The notes below the pieces were generated by a model. It saw only the letters and a list, made by a program, of their open reading frames with translations. It had not been told where the DNA came from and did not search any database. Below are positions 60,674 to 64,000 of a stretch of 64,000 bases of DNA, in pieces. Location of the stretch: positions 62,001-126,000 of the forward strand of contig NZ_FXZH01000014.1 in NCBI RefSeq assembly GCF_900169365.1. Direction: 5' to 3'. Position numbers and translations under genes: made by a program. This stretch comes from Brevibacterium sp. 239c (lineage in GTDB: Bacteria; Actinomycetota; Actinomycetes; Actinomycetales; Brevibacteriaceae). The stretch's first letter is position 1, and every line of letters starts with the position of its first letter.

Positions 60674-61507
60674 TTATCCGGACTTCTTCGTTCCGGATCC
60701 ATTTGAGCCTTTCTTCTTCGAACGTGAACTGTCCACGGACTTCTGCAGAGCCTCCATCAGGTCGATCACGTCGCCACCGGGCTCTTCATCCTCTTCCTCG
60801 TCGGGGAAGGCCTTCTCCAGGTCGAGGGTCTCTCCCTTGTCGATCTTCGCGTCGATGAGCTTGCGCAGTTCATCCTGGTAGTCGTCATTGAACTCCTCAG
60901 GCGTGAACTCCTCCGAATACGATTCGACGAGTTTGGCTGACATCTCCAATTCCTTTTTGGAGATCTTCGCCTGGGAGTTCACTCCCTTGAAGTCGACGTC
61001 GCGGATCTCATCGGCCCACCGCAGCGTCTGGATCATGAGCACCTTTCCGCTGACTCGCAGGATCGCCAGTCGGGTGCGGGTGCGCAGAGTGATCTTCACG
61101 ATTGCCCTGCGGTCGGTGTCCTCAAGGGTCTGGCGCAGCAGCAGATAAGCCTTCGGAGTCTTCGATGTCGGCTCCAAGAAGTACGACTTCTCCAACATGA
61201 TCGGGTCGATCTGATCGTTGGGCACGAACTGGAGGACGTCAAGGTCGTCATTCTCATCGGCGGGCAGGGCCTCGAAATCGTCTTTCGTGAGAATCACGCG
61301 GTTGTCGCCGTCGTCGTAGGCCTTGACCATGTCGTCGAACTCAACGACTTTCCCGCACTCCTGACAACGGTGCTGATTGCGGATGCGTCCGCCGTCCTTC
61401 TCATGCACCTGGTGCATATTGACATCGTGGCTCTCGGTGGCCGAGTACAGCTTCACCGGCACGTTGACGAGACCAAACGCAATCGATCCGGTCCAAATGG
61501 CTCTCAT
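60674..61507 (-). CDS. ku: Ku DNA end-binding protein
   Basis: The 277-residue protein matches bacterial Ku: MRAIWTGSIAFGLVNVPVKLYSATE at the N-terminus, HRCQECGKVVEFDDMVKAYD, then IDPIMLEKSYFLEPTSKTPKAYLLLRQTL and the C-terminal SYSEEFTPEEFNDDYQDELRKLIDAKI. A basic tail (SRSKKKGSNGSGTKKSG) is typical of actinobacterial Ku. It forms a ring on DNA ends and recruits LigD, whose gene is divergent 171 bp away. Translation start at ATG 61507; the GGAGGG right in front of it is very close, so a start further in is possible. Confidence 0.93.
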   Translation of the reverse strand: MRAIWTGSIAFGLVNVPVKLYSATESHDVNMHQVHEKDGGRIRNQHRCQECGKVVEFDDMVKAYDDGDNRVILTKDDFEALPADENDDLDVLQFVPNDQIDPIMLEKSYFLEPTSKTPKAYLLLRQTLEDTDRRAIVKITLRTRTRLAILRVSGKVLMIQTLRWADEIRDVDFKGVNSQAKISKKELEMSAKLVESYSEEFTPEEFNDDYQDELRKLIDAKIDKGETLDLEKAFPDEEEDEEPGGDVIDLMEALQKSVDSSRSKKKGSNGSGTKKSG

Positions 61508-61678
61508 CCCTCCATTGAAACTCAGTCTCAGCACCTTGGCTACCCCCGTCGACTGGCCCTGCTGGCCCGTCCGACCTGGAAGGGCTCCAGCGCCGAGGTG
61601 GTCCTGGCCTCGCTCTCGCCCGTGCCCCCTCGTGCACTCTGCTGTCAGCGGGTAGCGTACAGACCACAGGAGGTGTCT

Positions 61679-64000
61679 ATGCCACGCCAGGAACAGAAAG
61701 TCACCGTCGACGGGCATCGGTTGACGTTGACTAATCTCGACAAGGTCTTCTATCCGGAGACGGGTACAACCAAGGGCGAGGTGCTCGACTACTACGCTCG
61801 CATTCACGAGCACCTGATCCGGCACGCCCATGACCGCATTGCCACCCGCAAACGTTGGGTCGACGGTGTCGGCACACCGCAGAAACCTGGAGACGTGTTC
61901 TTCGAGAAGAACCTCCCCGACTCCGCGCCATCGTGGATCACTTCCCGTTCCATCCGTCATTCCACCGGATCCAAAAGGTACCCGCTGGTCCAGGACCGCG
62001 CGACATTGACCTACCTGGCGCAGATGGCCTCACTCGAAATCCACATCCCGCAATGGCAGGTCGCGAAGGGGGCATCTGACCCCGGCACCATCGAGTCGAC
62101 GACACGGCATCCTGACCGTATGGTCTTCGACCTCGACCCCGGGCCAGGACGCGAACTGGCCGACTGCATCGAGGTCGCACAGCTGGTCAGGGAGCTGCTG
62201 ACCGGGATGGGTCTCGACGCCTACCCGGTGACCAGCGGCTCCAAGGGGATCCATCTCTATGCGCCGCTCGATGGATCAGCCTCAAGCCAACAGATCTCCG
62301 ACGTCGCCCACGAGCTGGCGCGCAGCCTCGAATCCGATCACAAAGACCTCGTCGTCTCAGCCATGAAGAAGACGCTGCGAGAGAACAAGGTGCTCATCGA
62401 CTGGTCCCAGAACTCAGCGGCGAAGACGACAGTGGCCCCCTATTCTCTGCGCGGTCGGTTCACCCCCACAGTGGCGACACCGCGGACCTGGAACGAACTC
62501 GACGACGCACCCGCTGTCGAGCAGCTGCGCTTCGAGGAGGTCCTTGAGCGGATCGACAACCACGGAGATCTGCTCGAACCGTTGGCGAAGATTGCCGGCG
62601 ATTCAGCAAATCCGGCCCCCACCTCGGCGGGAGCCGCACCCGCTTCGACGAAAGGAACGTCGAGTTCATCGAAGGCCCCGCGCGACCGCCTGGACATCTA
62701 CCGGTCCAAGCGTGACCCGAAGCACACCAGCGAACCGGTGCCTGACAGCCACGGAACCAGCGGGGACGAGCTCTCCTTCGTCATCCAGGAACATCACGCC
62801 AGCACCCTGCACTGGGACTTCCGACTCGAACACGACGGCGTGCTGGTCTCGTGGGCACTGCCGAAAGGACCGCCCACCGATCCGAAGCACAACCATCTGG
62901 CCATCCAGACCGAGGACCACCCGCTCGAATACGGAAGCTTCGAAGGCACGATCGAGAAGGGACAGTACGGTGCGGGCGAGGTCACGATCTGGGACTCCGG
63001 GACCTACGAACTCGAGAAGTGGAAGGAGGGTCGCGAGATCATCGCTGTCCTCCATGGGGCCGAAGACGGCGGGCTAGGGGGAGAACGACGATTCGCACTG
63101 TTCAACACCGGCGAGCACGGGCCGAACAAGGAACCCGAGAAGAACTGGATGATCCACCTGACCAAAGACTCATCCACGAACTCATCCAAGAACTCGCCGA
63201 GGCGGGGCAAACCTTCGACTGAGCACACCGATTCCAAGCGAAACGGACACACAGGCCCCGAACGCACCGGTTCCACAGATGCGCAGCCCACTGACATGGC
63301 ACCGATGCTGGCCAGTATCGGAAGCCTTCACTCCGTTCGCCGACAGGCCGAGGACTGGGCATTCGAAATGAAGTGGGACGGCATCCGTGCGCTCGCCGCC
63401 GTGCGCGCCGGCACCGATGATTCGTCCGGGCCGATCGCGCTGACCAGCCGCAATGGTCACGATCTGACGAAGGCCTACCCCGAACTCATCGAGCTCGCCG
63501 ACTGCGTGGACGCTGATTGCATCCTTGACGCAGAGATCGTCGCACTGGGCCCGGGCAGTCGCCCCGACTTCGGGCGGCTGCAACGCAGGATGGGGCTGAC
63601 GCGTGAGAGCGACATTGAACGTGAACGTGAGCGCACACCGGTGTATCTCATGGTATTCGATGTGTTGAACGTTGATGGCGCTTCATTGCTGAAGACTCCG
63701 TATCTCGAACGGCGTGAACGTCTCTTCGACATGGTCACCGAGGGTGAGCACATCCATGTGCCTGCGGCCTTCGAAGGAACCGTCGACAAGGCGATGGAGG
63801 CCAGTCGCGAACTCCACCTCGAAGGAGTCATGGCGAAGCAGACCGACAGCACCTATCTGCCGGGCAGACGAACCCACACCTGGGCCAAACTCAAACACAC
63901 CTCCACTCGCGACGTGATCATCGTCGGGTGGCGCACCGGCAAAGGGGAGCGTTCCGAGACCTTCTCTTCGCTGCTGCTGGCAGCCCACGAGAAGGACGGT
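61679..64000 (+). CDS. ligD: ATP-dependent DNA ligase LigD, C-terminus cut by the window edge
   Basis: An uninterrupted frame of 774 codons runs from ATG 61679 (AGGAGGTG five bases upstream) to the last base. Order: polymerase/primase domain (about 1-300; LTNLDKVFYPETGTTKGEVL, DRMVFDLDPGPG, VTSGSKGIHLYAP), then a 3'-phosphoesterase domain (about 360-500; FVIQEHHASTLHWDFRLEHDGVLVSWALPKG), then the ATP ligase domain from about 540 with the nucleotidyl lysine in EMKWDGIRA. It is the mycobacterial Pol-PE-Lig arrangement. It acts with Ku in non-homologous end joining. The end of the ligase domain is outside the window. Confidence 0.94.
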   Translation, partial: MPRQEQKVTVDGHRLTLTNLDKVFYPETGTTKGEVLDYYARIHEHLIRHAHDRIATRKRWVDGVGTPQKPGDVFFEKNLPDSAPSWITSRSIRHSTGSKRYPLVQDRATLTYLAQMASLEIHIPQWQVAKGASDPGTIESTTRHPDRMVFDLDPGPGRELADCIEVAQLVRELLTGMGLDAYPVTSGSKGIHLYAPLDGSASSQQISDVAHELARSLESDHKDLVVSAMKKTLRENKVLIDWSQNSAAKTTVAPYSLRGRFTPTVATPRTWNELDDAPAVEQLRFEEVLERIDNHGDLLEPLAKIAGDSANPAPTSAGAAPASTKGTSSSSKAPRDRLDIYRSKRDPKHTSEPVPDSHGTSGDELSFVIQEHHASTLHWDFRLEHDGVLVSWALPKGPPTDPKHNHLAIQTEDHPLEYGSFEGTIEKGQYGAGEVTIWDSGTYELEKWKEGREIIAVLHGAEDGGLGGERRFALFNTGEHGPNKEPEKNWMIHLTKDSSTNSSKNSPRRGKPSTEHTDSKRNGHTGPERTGSTDAQPTDMAPMLASIGSLHSVRRQAEDWAFEMKWDGIRALAAVRAGTDDSSGPIALTSRNGHDLTKAYPELIELADCVDADCILDAEIVALGPGSRPDFGRLQRRMGLTRESDIERERERTPVYLMVFDVLNVDGASLLKTPYLERRERLFDMVTEGEHIHVPAAFEGTVDKAMEASRELHLEGVMAKQTDSTYLPGRRTHTWAKLKHTSTRDVIIVGWRTGKGERSETFSSLLLAAHEKDG

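Overview
The window is high-GC, gene-dense DNA from an actinobacterium, most plausibly Brevibacterium or a close relative. The main reasons are an aromatic-carotenoid (isorenieratene-type) cluster with a split lycopene cyclase (crtYc/crtYd), crtU and a built-in cytochrome P450; GTG/TTG starts; several apparently leaderless genes; ATGA/TGATG start-stop overlaps in operons; and a Ku/LigD end-joining pair. This identification is inference from gene content, not from a marker gene. I recognised no rRNA, tRNA or CRISPR array.

Layout. 0-14.5 kb is accessory metabolism with local regulators: a GlxA-type AraC regulator cut by the left edge; MarR with a divergent membrane protein and SGNH hydrolase; DoxX; a TetR-amidohydrolase-DUF2867 operon facing a membrane-protein gene across two palindromes; a luciferase-like monooxygenase/FMN-reductase pair with a MarR gene; an aromatic-ring FAD monooxygenase; then moaB, fdhD and a class V aminotransferase-like gene. 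14.6-21.6 kb is an envelope thiol-redox locus: two paralogous DsbA + beta-propeller-lipoprotein units (one with CcdA), a small CPVC membrane protein, and a BlaI repressor with an M56 protease. TTACTA-N7-TAGTAA palindromes at both dsbA promoters suggest one circuit. 21.7-26 kb holds two MFS transporters, a 28-residue leaderless peptide and an NmrA-like protein.

26-39.7 kb is a non-ribosomal peptide operon on the minus strand: a small secreted peptide, a 3543-residue C-A-T-C-A-T-C-A-T-TE synthetase, MbtH, a two-gene ABC exporter and an Sfp-type phosphopantetheinyl transferase. The first condensation domain resembles EntF and the three adenylation pockets are nearly the same, so a catechol-type siderophore built from one repeated amino acid is a reasonable guess, although no aryl-acid genes are present here.

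40.3-43.9 kb is scar tissue: a frameshifted flavoprotein disulfide reductase, an intact AAA_14/DUF4143 ATPase preceded by four 12-bp direct repeats at an exact 23-bp period, an unidentified frameshifted fragment, and remnants of two transposases.

43.9-60.6 kb is the carotenoid locus in two arms. The plus-strand arm is SDR-DUF2867, crtB, crtI; the minus-strand arm is idi, crtE, P450, crtYc, crtYd, crtU, tspO, photolyase, SDR. A copper block (YdhK-like lipoprotein, CopB-type ATPase, CsoR, CueP) sits between them. A MarR (CrtR-like) gene diverges from idi, and related palindromes (TTAGC/GCTAA core) lie at three promoters of the locus. The right end carries divergent ku and ligD; ligD runs off the window.
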